48,178 bases of DNA from Streptomyces cahuitamycinicus (GTDB taxonomy: Bacteria; Actinomycetota; Actinomycetes; Streptomycetales; Streptomycetaceae): NCBI RefSeq assembly GCF_002891435.1, contig NZ_POUC01000014.1, positions 1 through 48,178 on the forward strand, read 5' to 3'. Position 1 is the stretch's first letter; each line of letters starts with the position of its first letter. The notes beneath the pieces are model-generated. The model did not search any database. It was given only the letters and a program-made list of their open reading frames with translations, and was not told where the DNA came from. Of this stretch, positions 8,042 through 16,134 are shown one piece after another. A program made the position numbers and the translations under genes.

Positions 8042-9201
8042 TCCGTATCGAGGCGCTGCCCGCCAAGCACGGTGACTGCCTCTGGGTCGAGTGGGACGAC
8101 GGCCCCCGGCTGCGCCGGATGCTCATCGACGGCGGGCCGGGCGGCACGCGTGAGCTGCCCACCGGGCTGGCGGCGCGCTTCGCCCGACAGCCGGAGAACC
8201 AGCGCGAGTTCGAACTCGTCGTGTGCACCCACATCGACGACGACCATCTCGCCGGGCTGCTCCCGCTGTTGACCGCCCCGCCGAAGAACTTCTCCGCGCG
8301 CGACATCTGGTTCAACGCACTTGAACACACCGGTCCCGCGGACACCCTCGGCGTCGTGGGGGCCCAACGACTCACGGAATGCCTGCGGAGCGGCCGCCAC
8401 CCGTGGAACGTGGCCACGTCCGGTGAGCCGATCGCTGTGCCCACGAGGACGGGTCCACCTCAGTTCCCCTTGCGCGGTCTGACCCTCACCCTGCTGTCCC
8501 CCTGGGCGGAGCAGCTCACCGCACTGCGTGCGCACTGGCAGCGGGCCACCGCCGCCCGGGCCCGCCGCCAGGCGCGCGATGTCCTCGGCGGCACAGACCT
8601 GTTCGACGGCGCCGACGCGCGGACCCTGGCGCGACTCGCGGCACGCCCCTACCACGCCGACGACAAGGCACCCAACGGCTCCAGCATCGCCTTCCTCGCC
8701 GAACATCCCGACGGCAGCCGTGTACTGTTCGGCGCGGACGCCCACGCCGAAGCCCTGGTCCGCTCCCTCCATCGGGTATGGCACGGCAACGACTTCCCGG
8801 TCTCCCTGGTCAAGGCACCGCACCACGGCAGCGCGCACAACACGAGCCGGGAACTGGTGGCCGCGCTCCGCTGCGCGAACTGGCTGATCTCCACGGACGG
8901 CGGCCACGGCCACAGGACGAGGTTCGCGGACGGCCGCTCCACACATCCGGCGCCCGAGGCCGTCGCCCGGATCATGGTGAGGAACGCGGCGGCCGGCCGT
9001 CCCGGCGCCCCGCACACCACCCTCTGGTTCAACCACCGCTCACCCAGCACGGAGCGCTACGCCGCCCCCTCGCTGCGCGAACTGGGGCTGCGCGCAGAGT
9101 ATCCGCGGGACGACAACCGGGGCATCGCCGTGGCCGTGTCCAGGGGGACGGTGTTCCGCGACCGAGGGACTTCGCGGCCGGAGGGCCCGGTACCGGAGTG
9201 A
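8038..9201 (+). CDS. ComEC/Rec2-like metallo-beta-lactamase-fold hydrolase
   Basis: A 387-residue soluble metallo-beta-lactamase-fold protein. Metal-binding signatures are MLIDGGPGG (about 25-33), CTHIDDDHLAG (about 62-72, the HxDxDH form typical of ComEC/Rec2-like enzymes), LFGADAHAEAL and LVKAPHHGSAHN (about 255-266). There are no membrane segments, so this is the stand-alone enzyme and not the DNA channel. Related enzymes act on nucleic acids or nucleotides, and the substrate here is unknown. The start is the GTG overlapping the CHAT stop codon by 4 bases; an earlier in-frame start would run deep into the CHAT gene. It ends 22 bp from the stop of the convergent membrane-protein gene. Paired CHAT and MBL-fold genes are a recurrent arrangement in predicted conflict systems. 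Confidence 0.85.
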   Translation: MIRIEALPAKHGDCLWVEWDDGPRLRRMLIDGGPGGTRELPTGLAARFARQPENQREFELVVCTHIDDDHLAGLLPLLTAPPKNFSARDIWFNALEHTGPADTLGVVGAQRLTECLRSGRHPWNVATSGEPIAVPTRTGPPQFPLRGLTLTLLSPWAEQLTALRAHWQRATAARARRQARDVLGGTDLFDGADARTLARLAARPYHADDKAPNGSSIAFLAEHPDGSRVLFGADAHAEALVRSLHRVWHGNDFPVSLVKAPHHGSAHNTSRELVAALRCANWLISTDGGHGHRTRFADGRSTHPAPEAVARIMVRNAAAGRPGAPHTTLWFNHRSPSTERYAAPSLRELGLRAEYPRDDNRGIAVAVSRGTVFRDRGTSRPEGPVPE

Positions 9202-9223
9202 CACCTCCCGGGGAGGGCGGGCC

Positions 9224-9991
9224 TCAGTTCGCCGGCGTGGCAGGCGACGCACTCTGGTCCGGCAGCGCCGATGTCTCCAGCAGACGCTCCGCATACAGCC
9301 ACGCCGCCGACTCCACCCACCGCGCCCGCACCACCAGCGACCAGAACGCGACCAGGCCCACATGGACCACGGTCACGGCCACCACCACCGCCGTTTCCGG
9401 ACGTCCCAGGAATCCGACCGGCACGAACAGCCACGCCAGCGCCGCCATCAATCCGGCAATGGCCGTCGCCAGGCCGTACGGCCGCAACCCGAGGGCGTTG
9501 CGCCGGAAGCCGTACTCGCGGTTCTGCTCCATGACGAGCGCACAGCCGGGCAGACCACGCGCCCGGGACCTGAGCACGAGTCCCGCCGCGTCGTAGAGAC
9601 GGTCGGCTGCCTGCGGATCGCGCCGTTCCTCGGCCTCGGTGGGCAGCCGCAGCGCAGGGCCGGTGATTCGCTGGACCGCCTCGTGGAAGTACGTCAGCTG
9701 GGAACGGTCGGCCGGCCCCCGCCAGCGGAGCAGCTGAACCGTGGGCTTGCCGCCCCAGGACGCGAACAGGGCTTCCTCGAGGCGCTTGCCCCGGCTGCGC
9801 CCCAACTGGTCGGCGCAGAAAGGGAGTCCACTGCACAGGATCAGACTCCACAGCCACGAGGAGCGCGGCAGCGCGGGAAGCCCCGCGCCGAGCAGCAGGG
9901 CCACGGGCAGCGTGGCGATCAGCAGGGGGCGCAGCCGGGCGCGTCGGCTGTACGCGTCGAAGAGCAGGAAAAGCGCGGACTGGCTCATCAT
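9224..9991 (-). CDS. Multi-pass membrane protein of the CHAT/TPR operon
   Basis: A protein of about 255 residues, not recognised as a named family. It has a probable N-terminal hydrophobic pair (LLIATLPVALLLGAGLPAL; WLWSLILCSGLPFC), a soluble middle of about 90 residues with the sequence RGPADRSQLTYFHEAVQRIT, and a C-terminal hydrophobic pair (LATAIAGLMAALAWLFVPVG; VVVAVTVVHVGLVAFWSLVV). It ends in an amphipathic helix (WVESAAWLYAERLLETSALP). Three consecutive ATGs (9994, 9991, 9988) and a GTG (10000) compete as starts, and AGGTGG favours 9991 or 9988. It is the last gene of the minus-strand operon, 84 bp after the CHAT gene. A membrane effector or a target of the upstream protease is a plausible but unproven role. 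Confidence 0.7.
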   Translation of the reverse strand: MMSQSALFLLFDAYSRRARLRPLLIATLPVALLLGAGLPALPRSSWLWSLILCSGLPFCADQLGRSRGKRLEEALFASWGGKPTVQLLRWRGPADRSQLTYFHEAVQRITGPALRLPTEAEERRDPQAADRLYDAAGLVLRSRARGLPGCALVMEQNREYGFRRNALGLRPYGLATAIAGLMAALAWLFVPVGFLGRPETAVVVAVTVVHVGLVAFWSLVVRARWVESAAWLYAERLLETSALPDQSASPATPAN

Positions 9992-10084
9992 CATCCCCAC
10001 CTACCTGAACGGGCCTGCGCCGGACAGTGGTCCACAGACCCGGCGAAGGCATACCCGTGCGCGCCGGGGTCCATGCGGTGCCGG

Positions 10085-11434
10085 TCAGACGCCCATGTAG
10101 GTGAAACTCGCCCACTGATCCGGATGGGCGTGGGAACGGTCCGCTCCCGCGCCGCGAAGGCGCAGCGCGATCCGGAAACGGCGCGCGGCCTGGTGCGGAA
10201 GCCAGGGGGCCTGCTCGGCCGAGGCCCGCTCGTAGTGGTCCAGCTTCTCCTCGTCGGTGGTGTCCCGCATCCACACCTGCGCCCGGGCGAGCGCCACGGG
10301 CGGCGGGACAGAGACCTCCTGATGGCGCCAGAGCCGGTAGAACTCGGTCATCAGCATGGTCGTCGCCACGTCCGGGACCTCCCAGAGCGAGGCGAGCACT
10401 CCGGCGGCGCCCGCCTGGAGCAGCCCGGTGGGCAGGGAGATCACCTCGTCGGGCAGGTCCGTGCCCGGTACGAAGGTCTCGCACGCCGACAGCACGGCGA
10501 GCCGCAGCCGCAGACGGAGCGGCAGCAGGTCCGCGAGCCGCAGCCGATCGGTCCCGGCGAGCAGCAGATGGCTGTCCAGCGGGGTGCCGAGGTCGGCCTT
10601 GCCGTGGCAGGCGAAGTGCGCTACGTCGGCCCGGCGCAGCGCGGCGGAGACCGCGACGGTGCCGGCGTCCTCGCCGGACAAGGGCGGCTCGTGTGCGCCC
10701 GGGAAGGCCGCCTGGGCGACGAGCGCCTCGGTGCCGGCGTACTCCAGCTCCCGGCCTCGTGGCGTACGGGGCGGGTCGGTGACGGTCACCAATCGCCGGG
10801 CCGGGACCTGAGAGAGGGCACGGGCGGCGCTCAGTGCGCGGGCGTTGGGGATGTGGCTGAGGGTGAGGTGGTCCAGCGCGTAGCGGCGGCCGGTCGGCCT
10901 GCTGGGGTCGGCGGTCCACGCCGCGTGCAGGGGAACCAGCCCGAGCAGACCGCCGGCCACCAGTGTCGCGGCGGGCTCGTGGGACAGTCGCGGCAACACA
11001 GGTGCCATGACCGCGGTCCAGAGCCACTGGGTGAGGTCGTCGAGTTCCGACCGCCAGCGCCGCGCCGCCTCCTCGGAGGCGTCCTTGGCCGCGCCGTGCG
11101 CGGTGAGGTAGGCCGTCACCCGCTCGTGCAGGGACCGCGTGGTCAGCTCCGGCAGGGGTACATGATCCACTTCCGGGCCCCGCACGACGAGGGCCAGGCC
11201 GCCGGGTTCCGCCGGCGCGAGGTAGACGAGGGGCGTGTCGGACGCAGCGGCCGTGACGTCGTCCATCGAGGGCGGGGCGAGGAAGGAGGCGAACTCGCGG
11301 ACTCCGTCGATCTCGACGTTCTGGATTTCCTTGACCACCTCGTCCAGCTCGCGGCGCGCGGCCCGGATCTCCTCGGAGCGCTCGTCCTGGATCACCGGTT
11401 CCGCTCCCGTCGCCCCAGGGATTTCAGTCGGCAC
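10085..11434 (-). CDS. CHAT-domain protease paired with a separate TPR protein
   Basis: A 449-residue protein with a canonical CHAT domain. The catalytic His is in VAHFACHGKAD (about residue 275), the catalytic Cys in LAVLSACETF (about 315), followed by LPDEVISLPTGLLQAGAAGV and LASLWEVPD. Residues 1-60 are the charged helical linker that joins TPR arrays to CHAT domains in single-chain TPR-CHAT proteins. Here the TPR part is a separate upstream gene ending only 5 bases before this GTG start, in another frame. CHAT enzymes are caspase-like proteases, for example those that cleave gasdermins or partner proteins in bacterial immunity. This copy is more canonical than the first CHAT protein in the locus, and the two differ in architecture. 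Confidence 0.9.
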   Translation of the reverse strand: MPTEIPGATGAEPVIQDERSEEIRAARRELDEVVKEIQNVEIDGVREFASFLAPPSMDDVTAAASDTPLVYLAPAEPGGLALVVRGPEVDHVPLPELTTRSLHERVTAYLTAHGAAKDASEEAARRWRSELDDLTQWLWTAVMAPVLPRLSHEPAATLVAGGLLGLVPLHAAWTADPSRPTGRRYALDHLTLSHIPNARALSAARALSQVPARRLVTVTDPPRTPRGRELEYAGTEALVAQAAFPGAHEPPLSGEDAGTVAVSAALRRADVAHFACHGKADLGTPLDSHLLLAGTDRLRLADLLPLRLRLRLAVLSACETFVPGTDLPDEVISLPTGLLQAGAAGVLASLWEVPDVATTMLMTEFYRLWRHQEVSVPPPVALARAQVWMRDTTDEEKLDHYERASAEQAPWLPHQAARRFRIALRLRGAGADRSHAHPDQWASFTYMGV

Positions 11435-11439
11435 ATGGA

Positions 11440-13341
11440 CTACGCACCCGCCTCGTCGTACGCCTGAGTGGCTTGTTCCAGCCGCAACATGGCCCGCTCA
11501 TAGCGGGCGGCCAGATCGGGGCGGGCCGTGCGCAGGGTGCCCACGGCGAACCGCTCACGGTCCAGCGACTCGGCCAGGATGACGGCTCGTGCCGTCTCCA
11601 GGACGACTGCGGCGTCCTGGAATCTGCCCGCCGCCGTATGGACCGGGGCCGCGCGCTGCCCCGCGGTCGCTGCTTCGACCAGCACGGTCTCTTTGTCGGC
11701 TCGGGTGGTCTGGGTGATCGCCACCCTGTGCAGCAGTTGGAGCAGCCAGCCGTACGCCTCGGCGGCCTCGCGCGGCCGGTGTCCCTCCCAGGCCCGGTCG
11801 GCCCAGGTCCGGGCGGCGTCCAGCGCGGTAGTCGGCGTGATCGCGGCCAGCGTCCGCACGACCTGCCTGGACCGGTTCGACGCCTCTGCCCAGTCGTCGC
11901 TCGACCCCGTCGAAGCGGCCCGGATGTGCAGCATCTGAGCGAGCCCGGCTTCGGCGAACGCCCGCTTCGGGGTGCCCTTCCGCAGTCGCTCGGCGTCCGT
12001 CGCGCGAAGCTCCAGCGCCCGCGTGAAGTCCTCGGCACTGCCGTCCCTGATGCCGCGCAGCAGCAACGCCTCCGCGTACCGGTGCCGCGCCGGGGGGACG
12101 ATGTCGGGCCGTCGGCCGGGTGAGCGCAGGACACCCTCCAGCAGGCCGATGGCCTCGTCGAGGTCCCGCGCGCTCCGGTCGGCGGTCTCGGCGTACCGCT
12201 GCGTCAGGCACTGCGCCAGCATCACCGCCGCGCCCGCCACATGCACGCCCACAGCCACCCGGTGGGCCTCACGCGCCCCGTCCAGAGCCTCCCGTACGTC
12301 CTGGTCGGCGAGTTGGGGCTGCGCGCGTCGACGGTGGTGGGCGCGCGCCAGCAGGTGGTGGGCGGCGTCGCACAGCATCGGAGCGCGGGACGGGTCGTCC
12401 GGCGCCATGTCCCCGAGGTGCCGGTCGGCCAGCGCGATCGCCCGGTCCGCTTCCGAGAGCCGGCCGCTGAGCGCCATCGACATGGCCGAGCGAGTGGCAG
12501 CCAGCTGAGCGGGCAGCCCGGACGAGGCAAGGCCCGGCAGCAGGCGGGTGCCGGACTCCCCGGCGGCTGGTTCCGGAACGGTGTCGAGCGCCGCCGGATC
12601 CGCGCCGGTCCGGACCACCTCCTGCCGCGCCGCCTCCAGATTGACCGCGAGCGCGTCCGCCAACCCGACGACGGTGGACGCGCCGTCCGTTCGCTCCAAC
12701 TCCTCCAACAGATCCACTGCCCGCACCGCGTCCGCTGGATCACCGCTGACCCGGCGGCACCGCTCGAGCAGGGCCGCCGCCAGCCCCATGGTCAGAGGAG
12801 CGCGTTCGACGTCGGGCAGCCGCGCCGAGCCGAGCGCCCGCTCCAGGTGGTCCAGGCCACGCTCGAGATCTTCAGGACGGTGCCGAAGTTCATGCAGGGC
12901 CACATGGGCCTGCCCGATCCTGCCCAGGAGTTCCGCGTGCTGCGTCGAGCCCTCACGGAGCCCCCGCATCGTCTCCTGCCAGAGCTCGATCGCCTCCTCC
13001 TGGTCGCCCACCGCGCGGCCGTACGACAGACAGCCCGCGAGGTTCCCGCTCAGTGTCCGTCGTTCGGCGCGCCCCTCCGGTACGAGGCCCAACGCCTGGC
13101 GAGCGGCGTCCACCGAGTCCTCCCAGTGGCTCACTTCCCCCGTGCAGCGATAGGCGGCCAGGTGCGCCTGGCTCAGATTCGACAGGGCGACGGCCTGGCG
13201 CAGCTTCGAGGAGTCGGGGCCGGGCAGCGACGCCCGGGCGCGGCGCAGCAGTTCCGGAACGCGCTCGCACGGCACCTCCTCGCTGAGGAGCCGGTCCAGA
13301 TCCACGTGGTCCCCCTCGGGGCGGCACGGAGGCAGAGCCAT
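11440..13341 (-). CDS. TPR-repeat scaffold/sensor protein of the CHAT operon
   Basis: A 633-residue all-helical protein made of degenerate tetratricopeptide repeats from about residue 40 to 620. Examples are AVALSNLSQAHLAAYRCTGE, AELLGRIGQAHVALHELRHR, LTMGLAAALLERCRRVSGDP, RHRYAEALLLRGIRDGS and AFAEAGLAQMLHIRAASTGS. Such arrays normally sit N-terminal to CHAT domains and sense or recruit activators. The last helices (RPDLAARYERAMLRLEQATQ) match the pre-CHAT linker, so the protein looks like the front half of a TPR-CHAT protease split into two genes. The ATG at 13341 (directly preceded by an in-frame TTG) has only a weak ribosome site (GGTGAT). It is first in its operon and divergent from the kinase operon, with 182 bp between them. 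Confidence 0.85.
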   Translation of the reverse strand: MALPPCRPEGDHVDLDRLLSEEVPCERVPELLRRARASLPGPDSSKLRQAVALSNLSQAHLAAYRCTGEVSHWEDSVDAARQALGLVPEGRAERRTLSGNLAGCLSYGRAVGDQEEAIELWQETMRGLREGSTQHAELLGRIGQAHVALHELRHRPEDLERGLDHLERALGSARLPDVERAPLTMGLAAALLERCRRVSGDPADAVRAVDLLEELERTDGASTVVGLADALAVNLEAARQEVVRTGADPAALDTVPEPAAGESGTRLLPGLASSGLPAQLAATRSAMSMALSGRLSEADRAIALADRHLGDMAPDDPSRAPMLCDAAHHLLARAHHRRRAQPQLADQDVREALDGAREAHRVAVGVHVAGAAVMLAQCLTQRYAETADRSARDLDEAIGLLEGVLRSPGRRPDIVPPARHRYAEALLLRGIRDGSAEDFTRALELRATDAERLRKGTPKRAFAEAGLAQMLHIRAASTGSSDDWAEASNRSRQVVRTLAAITPTTALDAARTWADRAWEGHRPREAAEAYGWLLQLLHRVAITQTTRADKETVLVEAATAGQRAAPVHTAAGRFQDAAVVLETARAVILAESLDRERFAVGTLRTARPDLAARYERAMLRLEQATQAYDEAGA

Positions 13342-13523
13342 CAAGTATCACCAGAAGTCGCTCTTGCGTGACCCTATTGACGAACTCAAGCGAAATGCAC
13401 GGGAGTTCTCGCAATATCAGGGCATCACGGCTCAAGGTGCCGCTACAGTGCGGGCCCGGAAGCCGTGTGCCGCGCTGATAGCACGCGCGAGACCGCACAC
13501 GCAGCACAGCCCGTAGGGGGACC
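13342..13523. promoter_or_regulatory. Divergent intergenic control region of the two operons
   Basis: This spacer must hold the promoters for the TPR-CHAT-membrane operon (leftward) and the kinase-to-FHA operon (rightward). A TTGACG sequence at 13377-13382 could be a rightward -35 box, but no well-spaced -10 is evident. GGGGGA at 13516-13521 is the ribosome site for the kinase ATG at 13524. No strong dyad operator was found. Confidence 0.55.
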
Positions 13524-16109
13524 ATGGCCGCCGCATCAGGCCCATCGGACGGGAACTCCAGGAGATTCCAGGGGGACAGCACGACCGGCGACGCCGAGGA
13601 CGTCACCAGACACGACCCGACAGGCCGGTCCGACGTCCGGACGGACGCCACCCGGCGCGACACGGTTCCACCCGCCGGTGCGGGGACCGGGGACGCCACC
13701 CGCGCCGACACACGGCGCCGGGACCCGGGGGAGAGCGGACGCGACACGGACGCAACGACGGCCTGGATCCATGTGCCGTCCGTCGTCACAGAGCGCTACG
13801 AGGTCGTCCGACCGCTTCGGGCCGGCGGCGAGACCCTCGTCGTGCAGCACGTCAGGGACCGCCGGGACGGCTCGGAGTGGGTCGTGAAGCTCTACCGGGG
13901 GTCCTTACGCCGCAACACCCCCGTCATGACGGCCCTCAAGGAGGCGGATCACCCGCACGTCGTCCGTGTCCGCGACTTCGGCTCGGAGCAGGACGACCAC
14001 GGCACCGACTGGCCCTGGGAAGTGCTGGAGTACGTCCCCGGCGGCTCACTCGACACGCTGCTGCGCGAGCGCGGCGCGTTGGACGAGGACGACGTCCGTA
14101 CGGTCCTGAGCCAGACCGCGGAGGCCCTGCACTATCTGCACACCGAACTGCACATCGGCGACCGCCGCGGCGCTGCGCACCGGGACGTGAAACCGGCCAA
14201 CATCCTGCTCCGCCACGCGGACGGCCCCATCGAGGTGGCCCTGGCCGACTTCGGCCTGGTCGCGGAGACACGCGAGACCCGGCAGACCGACCTGGCGGCG
14301 GGCAGTTGGATGTACCAGGCGCCGGAGACCTTCTACCGGGCCGACCGCCGTGTCGCACAGGACTGGTGGTCACTCGGCATCCTCGTCGTCCGCATGCTCA
14401 CGGGACGCAACCCCAATGACGGGGGCGCCGGTAGCTGGTCGGGCCCCCAGGCCCTCTTCGAGCACCTGACCACGCACGGCGTCGATCTCAGCGGTGTGGA
14501 GAACCAGCGTTGGCGCCTCTTGTGTGCCGGACTGCTGACCCGCGCGCCCGAGGACCGCTGGGGTCACGAACAGGTGCGGATCTGGCTCAACGGCGGTAGC
14601 CCCGAGGTGCACAACGCGCCTCCTCCGCAGAGCGGCAAACCCCTGCGCGTCGGTGGCGAAACGTACCCCGACCGCGAAAGCCTGGCCGAGGCCATGGGGG
14701 AAGCGGGCTGGCCCGTGGCCCGCAGCCCGTTCCTGTCGACGGAATGGCTGGGCTCCCTGCGCACCTGGTTAGAAAAGGAGTTCAACGGCGGCGGAGTCCC
14801 CGGCGAACTCGTCGAGCACCCGGCCGAGGATGTGCGGGACGCCGCCGTACGGGCCGCCGCCTTCCGGGCGGCCGTGCTCAAGGAGGCCCCTCCGCGCTTT
14901 GCCGGCCACGACGCCGACGCCGTCGGGTTGGCCGAGCTGGCACGGTCTTCCGCCCCGGAGGACCGGCAGGTGATCGCCGTGGTCAGCGGGGACCTGCTGC
15001 ATGTCTTCGCCTCCCACCCCTGCGCCACCCCCGACGAGCGCGGCCACAGCCGGTGCGGCAGGGGCTGCCGCGTCCTCGTACGGGCCGCCGAGACACTGCC
15101 GGAGGAGGAGGCACGGCTCGGACGCGAGATCAGCGCGCTGGTCTCCCGCCTGGGGACCGCCGCACCGCCCCAGCTGGCCGAGGTGCTGCGCGGGCTGCAC
15201 CAGAACCGTGAACTGCGCGTCCTGTGCCTGCGCAGCGTTCTCGACCCGGCGAGCGTGCAGCGACTGCGGTCGAGTATCCGCGTACAGCGCCGGACCGTCC
15301 CGAAACTGCGGGCCTGCTCCTGGTGGATGGACCTGTCGGCGGACGCCGTGCGCGACCGTGACTCCGTCGCCCGGCTGCTGCTCGCCCAGATGCTGCTGCC
15401 CCAGGCCAAGGCGGAAGGGCTGCAGGAGCTGCAGAAGCCCGGCGGAGCCCGGGAACGTCGCCGCACCGGGCTCAAGAACGCCCTGGGTGAGGCCCGGACC
15501 CACGCGCTGCGGCTGTCCGGGGACCTGATGACGGCGACCGCGCTGTTCCTCCTCTCGCTCGTCGCGCTCTACGTGGCGGTCGTGGCCTGGCTCAGCTGGG
15601 CCGGGGAGACCCCCGAGACCGAGCTCGGCAAGTACGCGACGACGGCCGCGGACCTCCAGTACACCCTGAGTGTCCCGCTGGCCGCGGTGCTGCTCTCGCT
15701 GGTCCTACTCCAACGCAACCCCGCTCCGGCGGCCAAGCTGGCCGGCTGGTGTGTCGCGGCGGCCGGCGCCGCACTCGCCGTGACGCTGTGGAACGGTCAT
15801 CGCCAGGAGGTCCGCTTCCCGTACCTCCCCGGATCGGATCTCAAGGACGTCCTGCTGGACCTGGAGACACAGCCGGGCATCCACGACCACCCTGGCACCG
15901 CGGCCGGAGTGGCGGCCGTGATCGTGCTGGCCGGACTGATCGGCATCGCGATGTGGGCCGACCGCCGCCCGGTCTCCGGCCGCTCGGCCACATGGGCGCT
16001 CTGGGCCCGCACGCTAACGGTCCTCGCGGTGCTTGCGCTGCTGATCGGCCCCGCCTTCGACTGGTGGCCGACCGCTCTCCTACCCGTCGAGACGAAGGAG
16101 CTGTGGTGA
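13524..16109 (+). CDS. Membrane-anchored Ser/Thr protein kinase
   Basis: An 861-residue protein. Residues 1-85 are a low-complexity tail with 13 threonines in quasi-repeats (RTDATRRDT, DATRADTRRRD, RDTDATT). A eukaryotic-type kinase domain spans about 90-370: lysine in WVVKLYRG (about 119), HRDVKPANILL (about 218), ADFGLVAE (about 241) and MYQAPE (about 261). The glycine-rich loop is degenerate (PLRAGGETLVV). Residues 370-660 are a soluble region of unknown fold with a Cys/His patch (HPCATPDERGHSRCGRGC). The C-terminus has about four membrane helices (LMTATALFLLSLVALYVAVV; LAAVLLSLVLL; LAGWCVAAAGAALAVTLW; GVAAVIVLAGLIGIAMW) and perhaps a fifth (LTVLAVLALLIGPAF). It heads an operon that ends with an FHA protein, which suggests the threonine tail is an autophosphorylated docking site. 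Confidence 0.88.
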   Translation: MAAASGPSDGNSRRFQGDSTTGDAEDVTRHDPTGRSDVRTDATRRDTVPPAGAGTGDATRADTRRRDPGESGRDTDATTAWIHVPSVVTERYEVVRPLRAGGETLVVQHVRDRRDGSEWVVKLYRGSLRRNTPVMTALKEADHPHVVRVRDFGSEQDDHGTDWPWEVLEYVPGGSLDTLLRERGALDEDDVRTVLSQTAEALHYLHTELHIGDRRGAAHRDVKPANILLRHADGPIEVALADFGLVAETRETRQTDLAAGSWMYQAPETFYRADRRVAQDWWSLGILVVRMLTGRNPNDGGAGSWSGPQALFEHLTTHGVDLSGVENQRWRLLCAGLLTRAPEDRWGHEQVRIWLNGGSPEVHNAPPPQSGKPLRVGGETYPDRESLAEAMGEAGWPVARSPFLSTEWLGSLRTWLEKEFNGGGVPGELVEHPAEDVRDAAVRAAAFRAAVLKEAPPRFAGHDADAVGLAELARSSAPEDRQVIAVVSGDLLHVFASHPCATPDERGHSRCGRGCRVLVRAAETLPEEEARLGREISALVSRLGTAAPPQLAEVLRGLHQNRELRVLCLRSVLDPASVQRLRSSIRVQRRTVPKLRACSWWMDLSADAVRDRDSVARLLLAQMLLPQAKAEGLQELQKPGGARERRRTGLKNALGEARTHALRLSGDLMTATALFLLSLVALYVAVVAWLSWAGETPETELGKYATTAADLQYTLSVPLAAVLLSLVLLQRNPAPAAKLAGWCVAAAGAALAVTLWNGHRQEVRFPYLPGSDLKDVLLDLETQPGIHDHPGTAAGVAAVIVLAGLIGIAMWADRRPVSGRSATWALWARTLTVLAVLALLIGPAFDWWPTALLPVETKELW

Positions 16110-16134
16110 CGAACCGGCAGCGCGAGGAGCCCTC

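Noticed and set aside
14370..15503. Long minus-strand frames across the kinase gene
   Set aside because: Shadows of the plus-strand kinase, with no domain signatures.
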